DNA from: an uncultured Prevotella sp.
Lineage (GTDB): Bacteria > Bacteroidota > Bacteroidia > Bacteroidales > Bacteroidaceae
DNA: 15,033 bases
Direction of reading: 5' to 3'
Assembly: GCA_946055365.1 (NCBI GenBank)
Contig: CAMGFM010000012.1
Location: 1-15,033, forward strand
The position numbers and the translations under genes were made by a program. Numbering within the stretch: position 1 is the stretch's first letter; each line of letters starts with the position of its first letter. The notes under the pieces are model-generated. The model saw only the letters and a list, made by a program, of their open reading frames with translations, made no database searches and was not told the origin of the DNA. This document shows, piece after piece, positions 1 to 6,942 of this stretch.

Positions 1-71
1 CATAACACGTTTTTTATAGACATTATTATATATCATAAAATATAAATTCTTCAAAGAAAAAGCTAAAAGAA

Positions 72-659
72 ATGAGAACATTCAAAGCGGTATTTTTCTT
101 CGTTATGTTGAGTATGCTCTCCGTGAGCGTCAAGGCACAGAGTCTGGGTGACATACTTTCTGGCATAGGCAAGGCTGTGATAGGCGACAAGGCCACTACT
201 GCCTCCTCGCTTAAAGGCACATGGAAATATTCTGCGCCTGCATGCCAGTTTGAGAGTGAGGATTTGCTTGCCAAGGCTGGCGGCGAGGCTGCCACGACAA
301 AGGCAAAGGCGGTGCTGACTCCCATAATGAAGAAGTTTGGGGCGCAGAATATAGTGGTGAAATTTGAGGACGGCAACAACTATGTCATCACCTACAAGAA
401 AAAGGAAATGAAAGGCACCTACACATTTGACAATGACAAGAAGACGGTGACCTTTACCACCGACCGCGGCAAGACCTTTACGGCCTATGCCACCGTGCTT
501 GGCAACACGATGACGCTCACGTTCAACGCCGACAAGCTCATGGAGGTGATGAAGACCATCACCGGCACTGCGTCAAAGTTAAGCACCTCAGTGGCCGCGC
601 TCAACACCCTGCTCGGCAAGTACAAGGGCATGAAGCTGGGCATGGAGATGAAGAAGTGA
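72..659 (+). CDS. Secreted DUF4923-type lipocalin-like protein
   Basis: The protein has 195 residues. It starts with a signal peptide (charged MRTFK, a hydrophobic stretch to about residue 20, and a likely cut after VKA before Gln23), so it is exported to the periplasm or outer membrane. There is no lipobox cysteine. After an amphipathic segment, SLKGTWKYSAPACQF (about 47-61) resembles the opening GxW motif of lipocalin-like folds. Alternating strands follow (IVVKFEDGNNYVITYKK, then GTYTFDNDKKTVTFTT), and the C-terminus is helical and Lys/Met-rich. This pattern, together with the neighbouring genes, matches the DUF4923 family of Bacteroides and Prevotella. The ligand and role are unknown. The start at 72 is chosen because it gives the complete signal peptide and follows an A-rich leader. 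The gene stands alone, with 210 bp of repeat-rich DNA before xerD. The export call is firm; the family name is recalled, not searched. Confidence 0.85.
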   Translation: MRTFKAVFFFVMLSMLSVSVKAQSLGDILSGIGKAVIGDKATTASSLKGTWKYSAPACQFESEDLLAKAGGEAATTKAKAVLTPIMKKFGAQNIVVKFEDGNNYVITYKKKEMKGTYTFDNDKKTVTFTTDRGKTFTAYATVLGNTMTLTFNADKLMEVMKTITGTASKLSTSVAALNTLLGKYKGMKLGMEMKK

Positions 660-669
660 GGACGAGGGC

Positions 670-760
670 CTTGTCTTGCGCATGGCAGGCTTTGCCCGTG
701 ATATTGTGGGGCCTTCCCCGTGATACTGTCGGGGCTTGTCCTGCGCACGACGCTTTGCCC
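670..760. repeat. GC-rich short-repeat cluster downstream of the DUF4923 gene
   Basis: Two 21-bp direct repeats lie 22 bp apart at 695-715 and 717-737. They share CCCGTGATA, a variable base, TGT and GGGGC. The second forms a hairpin (CCCCG at 716-720 with CGGGG at 730-734, 9-nt loop). They are flanked by a second repeat pair at 670-697 and 735-760: CTTGTC, a TGCGCA core and CTTTGCCC occur in both, with an indel. No U-tract follows, so this is not a standard terminator. Nothing coding is supported here. Confidence 0.7.
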
Positions 761-820
761 TATACATTATATTATATATAGGCAGCCATATATAGCCCCT
801 ATACCTTAATTATATATAGG
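758..820. repeat. Twin AT-rich inverted-repeat units upstream of xerD
   Basis: Two nearly identical units occupy 758-782 and 797-820, 39 bp apart. Each begins CCCTATAC, has an A/T-only middle and ends TATATATAGG, so each is also an inverted repeat (CCTATA with TATAGG). The second can form a 7-bp stem CCCTATA/TATAGGG. They lie 50-112 bp before the xerD start and are the most AT-rich stretch in an otherwise GC-rich area. A TTTG at 754-757 lies about 20 bp before TATATAGG and could be a -33 element, but no TAnnTTTG is present, so a promoter is only possible. Confidence 0.75.
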
Positions 821-869
821 GCCACGCTCCATAACACACATACACACACGTCATAAAAAGTAAGACACC

Positions 870-1796
870 ATGCCAGACGACACCCTGAAGACTCTCAAGA
901 GGCGGTTTGTGAGGTATCTGAAGCTCGAGCGAAACTATTCGCCAAACACAATAGAGGCCTATTCGCGCGACATAGACTGCCTCATAAACTATCTTGACAC
1001 CGAGGGGCTGGCAGTGGAGGACGTGAGGCTCGTCAATCTGGAGCATTTCGTGGCCGTCATACACGGCTTTGGCGTGGCTGCAAGCACGCAGGCGAGGATT
1101 ATCAGCGGCGTGAGGTCGTTCTTCAGGTTTCTCGTGCTTGAAAAGACCCTCGCCGACGACCCTTCGGAGCTGCTCGAGTCGCCCGCCCTGGGCGAAAGGC
1201 TGCCTGCCGTGCTTTCCACTGAGGAGGTAGACATGATGGAGGCCGCCATAGACCTCAGCAAGTGGGAGGGACAGCGCAATAAGGCCATCATAGAAGTGCT
1301 GTTCTCGTGCGGCCTGCGCGTGTCAGAGCTTGTTGAGCTCAAGTTCTCCGACATCTACGCCAAGGAAAAGTTCTTGCGCATCGTGGGCAAGGGCAGCAAG
1401 GAACGCCTCGTGCCAATTTCGGGCGAGGCACTGAGGGAGATAGAGCTGTGGCTGCTCGACCGCAATCTCATGAAGGTCAAGAAAGGCGAGGAGGAGTATG
1501 TGTTTCTCAACCGCAGGGGGGCTCACCTCACGAGGGTGATGGTGTTTATAATGATAAAACAGGCGGCTGAGGCGGCAGGCATCAACAAGAACGTGTCGCC
1601 ACACACGCTGCGACATTCCTTTGCCACCGCACTGCTGCAAGGAGGCGCCAATCTGAGGGTCATACAGGAGATGCTGGGCCACGAAGACATATCCACCACG
1701 CAGATATACACGCACATAGACATCACGGAGCTGCGCGAGGAGCTGCTCGCACACCATCCGCGGTATGCCACAAGGCACGGCGGCGACGGCAAGTGA
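870..1796 (+). CDS. xerD: Tyrosine site-specific recombinase XerD
   Basis: This 308-residue protein has the usual length of Xer recombinases, which with a partner resolve chromosome dimers at dif next to FtsK at the division septum. The N-terminal SAM-like DNA-binding domain spans about residues 3-90 (LERNYSPNTIEAYSRDI). The catalytic domain spans about 110-300 and shows the complete active set: Arg150 (CGLRVSEL), Lys174 (GKGSKERL), His245 and Arg248 (HTLRHSFAT), His271 (LGHEDIST) and nucleophile Tyr280 (IYTHID). The start at 870 gives the standard N-terminus. No dif site was identified nearby, and nothing suggests an integron or phage integrase. XerD rather than XerC is chosen because Bacteroidales homologues with this N-terminus are usually so named; the Xer class itself is certain. 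Isoleucine is encoded mainly by ATA here (13 of 21 codons). Confidence 0.93.
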   Translation: MPDDTLKTLKRRFVRYLKLERNYSPNTIEAYSRDIDCLINYLDTEGLAVEDVRLVNLEHFVAVIHGFGVAASTQARIISGVRSFFRFLVLEKTLADDPSELLESPALGERLPAVLSTEEVDMMEAAIDLSKWEGQRNKAIIEVLFSCGLRVSELVELKFSDIYAKEKFLRIVGKGSKERLVPISGEALREIELWLLDRNLMKVKKGEEEYVFLNRRGAHLTRVMVFIMIKQAAEAAGINKNVSPHTLRHSFATALLQGGANLRVIQEMLGHEDISTTQIYTHIDITELREELLAHHPRYATRHGGDGK

Positions 1797-1807
1797 GACA
1801 CAAGAGC

Positions 1808-1846
1808 AGGCGGCAAGCGCGCTCCCGCGCGCCGTGACAGCCGCCT
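1808..1846 (+). other. GC-rich nested stem-loop just after xerD
   Basis: Eleven bases after the xerD stop, AGGCGGC (1808-1814) pairs with GCCGCCT (1840-1846). Inside, GCGCGC (1817-1822) pairs with GCGCGC (1827-1832) around TCCC. The fold should be very stable and probably marks or protects the xerD mRNA end, but there is no T-run after it, so it is not labelled an intrinsic terminator. Confidence 0.6.
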
Positions 1847-1856
1847 TGCCTCGGCA

Positions 1857-1975
1857 AAAGTGTCACTTTGGCTTGTGCAAAGAGTCACTTTACAAGCGCA
1901 AAGTGCCACTTTAAGGATACAAAGCGGCACTTTGCGAGTGCTTGAAAGTCACTATGCGATTGCGGAGCGTCCTTT
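1857..1975. repeat. Tandem AAAGTG-n-CACTTT array, copy 1 (xerD to M16 gap)
   Basis: Four clear 13-bp units begin at 1857 (AAAGTGTCACTTT), 1879 (AAAGAGTCACTTT), 1900 (AAAGTGCCACTTT) and 1921 (AAAGCGGCACTTT), spaced 22, 21 and 21 bp. Two decayed units follow near 1945 and 1963. The arms AAAGTG and CACTTT are exact inverted repeats around one base. Spacers are 8-9 bp; the first is GGCTTGTG. The array fills the middle of the 301-bp gap between xerD and the M16 peptidase gene. No reading frame runs through it consistently, because the 21/22-bp steps break phase. Confidence 0.88.
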
Positions 1976-2020
1976 GGGCAAAGGCGGTAAAAGTATTTTT
2001 TAACACACAACACCTTAAAA

Positions 2021-2052
2021 AAACGCTTGCGCCATGTAGCGTTTGACGCAAG
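2021..2052 (+). promoter_or_regulatory. Two mutually exclusive stem-loops upstream of the M16 peptidase
   Basis: AAACGCT (2021-2027) pairs exactly with AGCGTTT (2038-2044) around a 10-nt loop. The overlapping CTTGCG (2026-2031) pairs exactly with CGCAAG (2047-2052). The two cannot form together. The site lies 46-77 bp before the M16 start and also contains TAGCGTTTG (2037-2045), one base longer than a TAnnTTTG -7 element. It could be an operator, a leader switch or chance; no regulator is known. Confidence 0.35.
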
Positions 2053-2097
2053 AGTCAGGTCAAACAACAGAAAAATATTAACCATCAAGTATAAATT

Positions 2098-4914
2098 ATG
2101 AACTTAAGAAAGCTATTTTTGGCTGTTCTCGCATTTGTGGCATGTATTGCAACGGCACAGCAGATGCCGCCGATACCTGTTGACGAGAACGTGAGAATCG
2201 GCAAGTTGGACAACGGACTCACCTATTACATCCGTTACAACAACTGGCCTGAAAACCGTGCGAATTTCTACATCGCACAGAAGGTTGGATCTATACAGGA
2301 GGAGGAGACACAGCGCGGTCTTGCCCACTTCCTTGAGCACATGTGCTTCAACGGCACCAAGCATTTCCCGGGCAACGAGGTCATGCGCTATTGCGAAAGC
2401 ATAGGCGTGCAGTTCGGACGTGACCTCAACGCCTACACATCTATCGACGAGACAGTCTACAACATCTCAAACGTGCCTACCACACGCCAGAGTGCGCTCG
2501 ACTCATGCCTGCTTATACTCAGCGATTGGTCGGGTGCCCTGCTCCTTGAGGACAAGGAGATAGACGAGGAGCGCGGCGTGATACACGAGGAATGGCGCAT
2601 GCGCAGCAGCGCGTCAAGCCGTCTGCTCGAGCGCAACCTCCCCAAGCTCTACCCGGGGTCGAAGTATGGCTTGAGATACCCCATCGGCACGATGGAGGTG
2701 ATAGACAATTTCAAGTATAACGAGCTGCGCGACTACTATGCCAAGTGGTATCATCCGCTCAATCAGGGCGTCATCATCGTGGGCGATGTGGATGTCGACT
2801 ACATGGAGGCCAAGATCAAGGAGTATTTCGGCGGCTTCAAGGCTCCCGAAAACCCCGCTCCCATCGTGGCGGAGAGCGTGCCAGACAATGCTGAGCCCAT
2901 CATCATCGTCGACAAGGACAAGGAGCAGAACTCCTCTGATGTTGAGATATTCTTCAAGCACGAGACTTTCCCCAATGAGATGAAAGACAACATGGGCTAT
3001 CTCGTCTATAACTACGTGCGCAACGCCATGGCCAACATGCTCAACAACCGTCTCAGCGAGAGTGCCCTTGACCCGGCGTGTCCCTATGTCAATGCCTACG
3101 CCTATGACGGCTCATACATCTTCTCCAAGACAGTTGACGCCTTTACCGTGAATGCCTCTCCCAAGGACATGAGCAGGACTGCCGACGCGCTCAAGGCCGC
3201 GTTGATAGAGGTGAAGCGCGCCGCACAGTATGGATTTACCGCCACTGAGTTCGAGCGTTTCAAGAGTGACTATCTCAGCAGCCTAGAAAAGCAGTACAGC
3301 AACAAGGACAAGCGCACCAACGATGCCCTCTACGCTCCGCTCAAGGAGAACTTCCTCGACAACGAGCCTATGCCTTCGCTTGACTGGAGATATGAGGTGA
3401 TGAAGCAGCTTGTGCCGATGATACCCGTGGAGGCCGTCAACGAGTTCATAGGACAGATAGATCTCGCCAACGACAGCAACGTCGTGATTGTCAACTTCAA
3501 CAACGAGGCCGAGGGCAACGTCTATCCCACCGAGGCAGGCCTGCTCGCCGCTCTCAACGAGGCACGCGGCACAGAGGTGACCGCCTTTGTCGACAACGTG
3601 AAGAACGAGCCGCTCATCACCAAGCTCCCCAAGAGTGGCAAGATCAAGAAAGAGACCAAGGACGAAGTGCTGGGCTACACCACCCTTGAGCTGTCAAACG
3701 GCGTGAAGGTGATACTCAAGAAGACCGACTATAAGAAAGACCAGGTGCTGATGTCCGGTTTCGGTTTCGGCGGACAGACTCTCTATGGCGAGAGCGACTA
3801 TGTAAACCTTCAGGTGTTTGACGACGTGATAGGCGCGAGCGGCCTCGGCTCATTCTCTTCCGTAGAACTGAGAAAGGCTCTCGCTGGCAAGATTGCCAAT
3901 GCCGACCTTACGATAGGACAGACAGAGACCAACATCTCCGGCTCATCCACTCCCGGCGACGTGGAGACAATGCTGCAGATGGCATGGCTCTACTTCACCA
4001 ACATCAACAAGGACCAGAGCTCATTCGACAATCTCATGGGCCAGTATCAGGTGCAGCTCAAGGACCGCGAACTCAACCCCGACGTGGTGCTCGGCGACTC
4101 TCTCACCGCCACGCTCTACGGCCACAACAAGCGTACAGAGCCTCTCACCGTGGCATCGCTCGCAAAGGTGAACTATGACCGCATACTCCAGATAGCCAAG
4201 GAGCGCACTGCCTCTGCCAAGGGATGGACATTCTACATCGTGGGCAACTACGACGAGGAGACCATACGCCCCCTTATCTGCCAGTATCTCGCCGCACTCC
4301 CCGCAAAGGGCAAGGTGGTGAAGAGCAAGCGTGAGATAAACATGGCCAAGGGCGAGGTAAACAACACATTTGCCCTTAAGCAGGAGACTCCCAAGTCCAC
4401 CGCATACATGATGTGGCACTCCACATCCATGCCTATGACCCTTAAGAACGACATCTGCGTGGATGTTGCAGGACAGATACTCTCTATGATATATCTCGAC
4501 AAGATACGTGAGAAGGAGAGTGCGGCATATTCGGTTGGCGCATACGGCTCTGCATCAATAGGCGCAGACGACTACCGCATGTTCAACATCTTCGCTTACT
4601 GCCCGATGAAGCCCGAGAAGAGGGAGATAGCCATCGCTATCCTCAACGAGGAGGTGAAGAAGCTCGAGACAGAGTGCGACGCCGAGAAGCTCGCAAAGTG
4701 CAAGGAGTTTATGCTTAAGCAGATTGGCGACAAGGTGAAGACCAACGGCTACTGGCTCGGAGCTATCAGCAACTACCAGCGTTTCGATTATGACGAATAT
4801 ACCGACTATGTCAAGACCGTAGAGGCTCTCACTCCTGCCGACATCTGCAACTTCATGAAGGAGTTTAATGCCGCAGGCAACCACATCAGCGTTGTCATGA
4901 TGCCAGGAGAGTAA
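2098..4914 (+). CDS. Secreted M16 family zinc metallopeptidase (PqqL/insulinase-like)
   Basis: The 938-residue protein has a signal peptide (about residues 1-20, cut near ATA before QQM), so it probably acts in the periplasm or outer membrane. The inverted zinc motif HxxEH is intact as HFLEH (His77, Glu80, His81), with Glu80 catalytic. A downstream acidic cluster in EIDEERGVIHEEW (about 154-166) supplies the third zinc ligand. The length fits the two-half M16 clamshell: an active domain (about 30-230), an inactive companion (about 230-440), then a second pair from about residue 528, beginning LSNGVKVILKK and lacking HxxEH. M16 enzymes degrade peptides of limited size, so peptide turnover is likely, but the substrate is unknown. 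The gene follows a repeat array and ends at a strong terminator, so it is probably a single-gene unit. A quinone-cofactor role is not implied. Confidence 0.93.
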   Translation: MNLRKLFLAVLAFVACIATAQQMPPIPVDENVRIGKLDNGLTYYIRYNNWPENRANFYIAQKVGSIQEEETQRGLAHFLEHMCFNGTKHFPGNEVMRYCESIGVQFGRDLNAYTSIDETVYNISNVPTTRQSALDSCLLILSDWSGALLLEDKEIDEERGVIHEEWRMRSSASSRLLERNLPKLYPGSKYGLRYPIGTMEVIDNFKYNELRDYYAKWYHPLNQGVIIVGDVDVDYMEAKIKEYFGGFKAPENPAPIVAESVPDNAEPIIIVDKDKEQNSSDVEIFFKHETFPNEMKDNMGYLVYNYVRNAMANMLNNRLSESALDPACPYVNAYAYDGSYIFSKTVDAFTVNASPKDMSRTADALKAALIEVKRAAQYGFTATEFERFKSDYLSSLEKQYSNKDKRTNDALYAPLKENFLDNEPMPSLDWRYEVMKQLVPMIPVEAVNEFIGQIDLANDSNVVIVNFNNEAEGNVYPTEAGLLAALNEARGTEVTAFVDNVKNEPLITKLPKSGKIKKETKDEVLGYTTLELSNGVKVILKKTDYKKDQVLMSGFGFGGQTLYGESDYVNLQVFDDVIGASGLGSFSSVELRKALAGKIANADLTIGQTETNISGSSTPGDVETMLQMAWLYFTNINKDQSSFDNLMGQYQVQLKDRELNPDVVLGDSLTATLYGHNKRTEPLTVASLAKVNYDRILQIAKERTASAKGWTFYIVGNYDEETIRPLICQYLAALPAKGKVVKSKREINMAKGEVNNTFALKQETPKSTAYMMWHSTSMPMTLKNDICVDVAGQILSMIYLDKIREKESAAYSVGAYGSASIGADDYRMFNIFAYCPMKPEKREIAIAILNEEVKKLETECDAEKLAKCKEFMLKQIGDKVKTNGYWLGAISNYQRFDYDEYTDYVKTVEALTPADICNFMKEFNAAGNHISVVMMPGE

Positions 4915-4950
4915 TGCTTTGCGTTACACACACATATAAAAACGACCATC

Positions 4951-4991
4951 AGGAGGGCGTGCCGCACACAAGTGGCACGCCCTCTTTGTCT
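4951..4991 (+). terminator. Intrinsic terminator after the M16 peptidase gene
   Basis: GAGGGCGTGCC (4953-4963) pairs perfectly with GGCACGCCCTC (4974-4984) over 11 bp around a 10-nt loop. The stem extends by a G-U and an A-U pair, and TTTGTCTT follows. It lies about 37 bp past the stop and should end the M16 transcript. Confidence 0.87.
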
Positions 4992-5036
4992 TGTGTCTTG
5001 TGTGTCGCCTTTCGGCATGTTCTCCCCGTGTCTTCA

Positions 5037-5162
5037 AAAGTGCCGCTTTGGCTTTGTCAAAGTGCCGTTCTGCACATGTGGAGTGCCTCTTTGGGCTTGT
5101 CAAAGTGCCACTTTTTGCGCCATGCGTGTGTGGTGTCTTTGGTCGCCGATGTGTGCTTATAA
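5037..5162. repeat. Tandem AAAGTG-n-CACTTT array, copy 2, with conserved tail
   Basis: Four units start at 5037 (AAAGTGCCGCTTT), 5059 (AAAGTGCCGTTCT), 5080 (GGAGTGCCTCTTT) and 5102 (AAAGTGCCACTTT), spaced 22, 21 and 22 bp. Two of the three spacers read GGCTTTGTC and GGGCTTGTC. The array is followed at 5116-5162 by a tail (TGCGCCATG, GGTGTCTTTGG, GCCGATG, GCTTA) that recurs after copy 3. Together with the terminator and promoter it occupies the 379-bp gap between the M16 peptidase and the lipoprotein; no gene is supported in that gap. Confidence 0.88.
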
Positions 5163-5198
5163 CTGGCAGGCAAACACTAAACAACCTTAAAAAACGTC

Positions 5199-5212
5199 TT
5201 ATTGGTCAATAA
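5199..5212. promoter_or_regulatory. Perfect dyad TTATTG-GT-CAATAA upstream of the lipoprotein gene
   Basis: The 6-bp arms are exact inverted repeats around two bases, a typical size for a dimeric repressor or activator site. The dyad lies about 50 bp upstream of the likely -7 element at 5261 and 82 bp before the start codon. No cognate regulator is encoded in the window. Confidence 0.35.
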
Positions 5213-5260
5213 TTTGCATAATAAAGGAAGCAAAACAAGGGCTATTTGCAGAATTCTAAT

Positions 5261-5268
5261 TAAATTTG
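5261..5268 (+). promoter_or_regulatory. Likely -7 promoter element TAAATTTG for the lipoprotein gene
   Basis: TAAATTTG exactly matches the Bacteroidetes -7 consensus TAnnTTTG and is followed by C. Initiation would fall near 5272, giving a leader of about 22 nt before ATG at 5294. No good -33 TTTG is seen at the expected distance, so support is partial. It lies well after the terminator at 4951, so a promoter is needed here. Confidence 0.5.
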
Positions 5269-5293
5269 CAGCTAAAAACCAATAGACATAATA

Positions 5294-6694
5294 ATGAAAG
5301 GCAACTTCACGGCTCTCGTCATACTGTTTATGACGATATTCATCAGCACGTCTTGTCTCAATGACGATGACGACTATGTATATTATGACGATACGGTCAT
5401 CACGTCGTTTTCCGTGTCCACGGCCAAGCACCATCTGCATCTTGTGTCGTCAACTGGCGGTGACAGCGTGGTCACTACCACCATGTCGCTCAGCGGTTAC
5501 AAGTTTTACATAGACCATTCCAGCCGCGTGATTTACAATCCCGACTCGCTGCCCTACGGTGTAGACGCGAGAAAGCTGATATGTGTCATCAACACGCTCA
5601 ACAGCGGCAGCGTGTATATCAAAAGCACCACAAGCGACTCTGTCATGTATGTCAGCGGCAACGACTCGCTCGATTTCTCCGTGCCGCGTGAGCTGCAGGT
5701 GGCAAGCCAATCCTACAACGCCTTGCGCAAGTACACCGTCAAGGTGAACGTCCATCAGGAAGACGGCGATGTCTTCCACTGGCACTCCCTGCCCGCAAGT
5801 GACGCGCTCAGGGGCATGTCCGCGCTCAGGATGCTGTGCGTGGGCGGCAAGGTCATGGCTCTGGGCAGCGACGGCAACGCCACTTACGTCTTTGTCAACG
5901 ACAACGGCGTGTGGAGCATGGCAACACCCGACTTCAACCACGCGCTTGCGGCTGACGCTTACCGTGGGGCGGTGGTCAAGGATGACATGTTATACCTCTG
6001 CGACGGCGACAACATCATACGTTCTGCCGACGGCAGCGCATGGCACACGGCAGGCACGTCCACGGGCGTGCGCCGTCTCGTGGCAGCGAGCCGCTTCAGG
6101 CTCTTCGGCTATGACGCTGAGGGCCGCATGATGGCTTCTGGCGACAACGGAGAGACATGGGCGGCATGTGACATCGATGATGACAAGGCCCTGTTGCCCG
6201 ATGGCGAGACGGCCTATGCCATAACGCCGCTCGCCACTAACCTCCTCACCGACAGGGTCACCCTTGTAGGCTCTTATGCCGAGGCTCACGACAACGGCCT
6301 CTGCGTGTGGGGCAAGATCGACGAGGGCGGCGAGTATAGCCAAGACCAGCCTTGGGCCTATTACAACGTGACAAGCGACAACAAGCACGTCATACCCTCG
6401 CTCTCTGGCATAGGCATGGAGAGCTATGATCGCGCGCTGATGCTGTTTGGAATGGACGCTGAGAGTGTGCCTGCCTTTTACCGCTCGTCAGACGGCGGCA
6501 TAACATGGCGCGAGGACACCACTCTTGTTGTGCCCGACAACTTCTGCACGGACGAGGAGAAGCCTCTGAAGGCGGCTTACACCGTGGATGACGACAATTT
6601 TATATGGCTCGTGAACGTGTCTGAGGGCAAGACGTGGAAGGGAAGATTCAACAGGCTCGGCTGGAGAGAGGAGCAGAAGGAGTTTACCGAGTAA
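5294..6694 (+). CDS. Surface-directed lipoprotein with Asp-box repeats (DUF6242-like)
   Basis: The 466-residue protein has a lipoprotein signal (hydrophobic 7-17, lipobox ISTSC, lipidated Cys21). LNDDDDY follows the cysteine; an acidic run just after the lipid anchor is the known surface-export signal of Bacteroidetes lipoproteins, so the protein probably faces outward. Residues about 33-155 look like paired beta-sandwich repeats. Residues about 156-466 carry Asp-box motifs of beta-propeller/BNR type: SGDNGETW (282-289), SSDGGITW (398-405) and a degenerate SADGSAW (244-250). This layout, and its place just before PorG and uppS, match proteins annotated DUF6242. No catalytic residues of sialidases are evident, so a binding or structural role is more likely. 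Translation starts at the first ATG after a -7 element at 5261. The lipoprotein call is secure; the DUF name is recalled. Confidence 0.87.
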   Translation: MKGNFTALVILFMTIFISTSCLNDDDDYVYYDDTVITSFSVSTAKHHLHLVSSTGGDSVVTTTMSLSGYKFYIDHSSRVIYNPDSLPYGVDARKLICVINTLNSGSVYIKSTTSDSVMYVSGNDSLDFSVPRELQVASQSYNALRKYTVKVNVHQEDGDVFHWHSLPASDALRGMSALRMLCVGGKVMALGSDGNATYVFVNDNGVWSMATPDFNHALAADAYRGAVVKDDMLYLCDGDNIIRSADGSAWHTAGTSTGVRRLVAASRFRLFGYDAEGRMMASGDNGETWAACDIDDDKALLPDGETAYAITPLATNLLTDRVTLVGSYAEAHDNGLCVWGKIDEGGEYSQDQPWAYYNVTSDNKHVIPSLSGIGMESYDRALMLFGMDAESVPAFYRSSDGGITWREDTTLVVPDNFCTDEEKPLKAAYTVDDDNFIWLVNVSEGKTWKGRFNRLGWREEQKEFTE

Positions 6695-6799
6695 GGGCGA
6701 GCCTCACGATGCACCCTCTGCCGCAAAGACAGCCGCACGCAGGCTTCGGGCAAAGGACACCCGACGGCAAGAAAGGCAAGACCGCAGCCGAGACAATAG

Positions 6800-6834
6800 G
6801 GACAACAGAGGTGAAATAGTGTACACGGTTGTCC
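6800..6834. promoter_or_regulatory. Inverted repeat GGACAAC/GTTGTCC overlapping the first 39-bp repeat
   Basis: GGACAAC (6800-6806) and GTTGTCC (6828-6834) are exact inverted repeats 21 bp apart. The palindrome GTGTACAC (6819-6826) lies between them. It could be an operator or an RNA hairpin; nothing else decides. Confidence 0.3.
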
Positions 6835-6921
6835 TCCGTTGTGTCAAAAAAGACCAAGGAAACAGGTGATGTATGTAAGGTTGTGTACACAGTTGCCTCC
6901 CTTGTTGTCAAAAAAGACCAA
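6819..6921. repeat. Two 39-bp direct repeats upstream of the PorG-like gene
   Basis: Copies at 6819-6857 and 6883-6921 lie 64 bp apart. Both start with the palindrome GTGTACAC and end with an identical GTCAAAAAAGACCAA; about 32 of 39 positions agree without gaps. The identical ends contain GTC-A6-GAC, itself a small dyad. The 64-bp offset is not a multiple of three and the region precedes the signal peptide start, so it is regulatory or structural, not coding. The second copy ends 21 bp before the start codon. Confidence 0.85.
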
Positions 6922-6942
6922 ACAAGTATTGCATATAAGACA

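Noticed and set aside
1857..1975. CRISPR-like reading of the tandem arrays
   Set aside because: The repeats are only 13 bp and degenerate, spacers are 8-9 bp and partly conserved, and no cas gene is near.
4021..4419. Reverse-strand open frames such as this one, and others opposite xerD, bamA, ompH and murI
   Set aside because: They lie fully opposite well-supported genes and encode no recognisable domain; they arise from GC-rich codon use.
4914..5212. Small + strand frames after the M16 gene
   Set aside because: They run through the terminator and the repeat array; the 21/22-bp steps shift frame, so the apparent peptides are by-products.
6829..6942. N-terminal extension of the PorG-like protein from TTG 6829
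   Set aside because: It would place 38 residues before a clear signal peptide and run through the non-coding 39-bp repeats.
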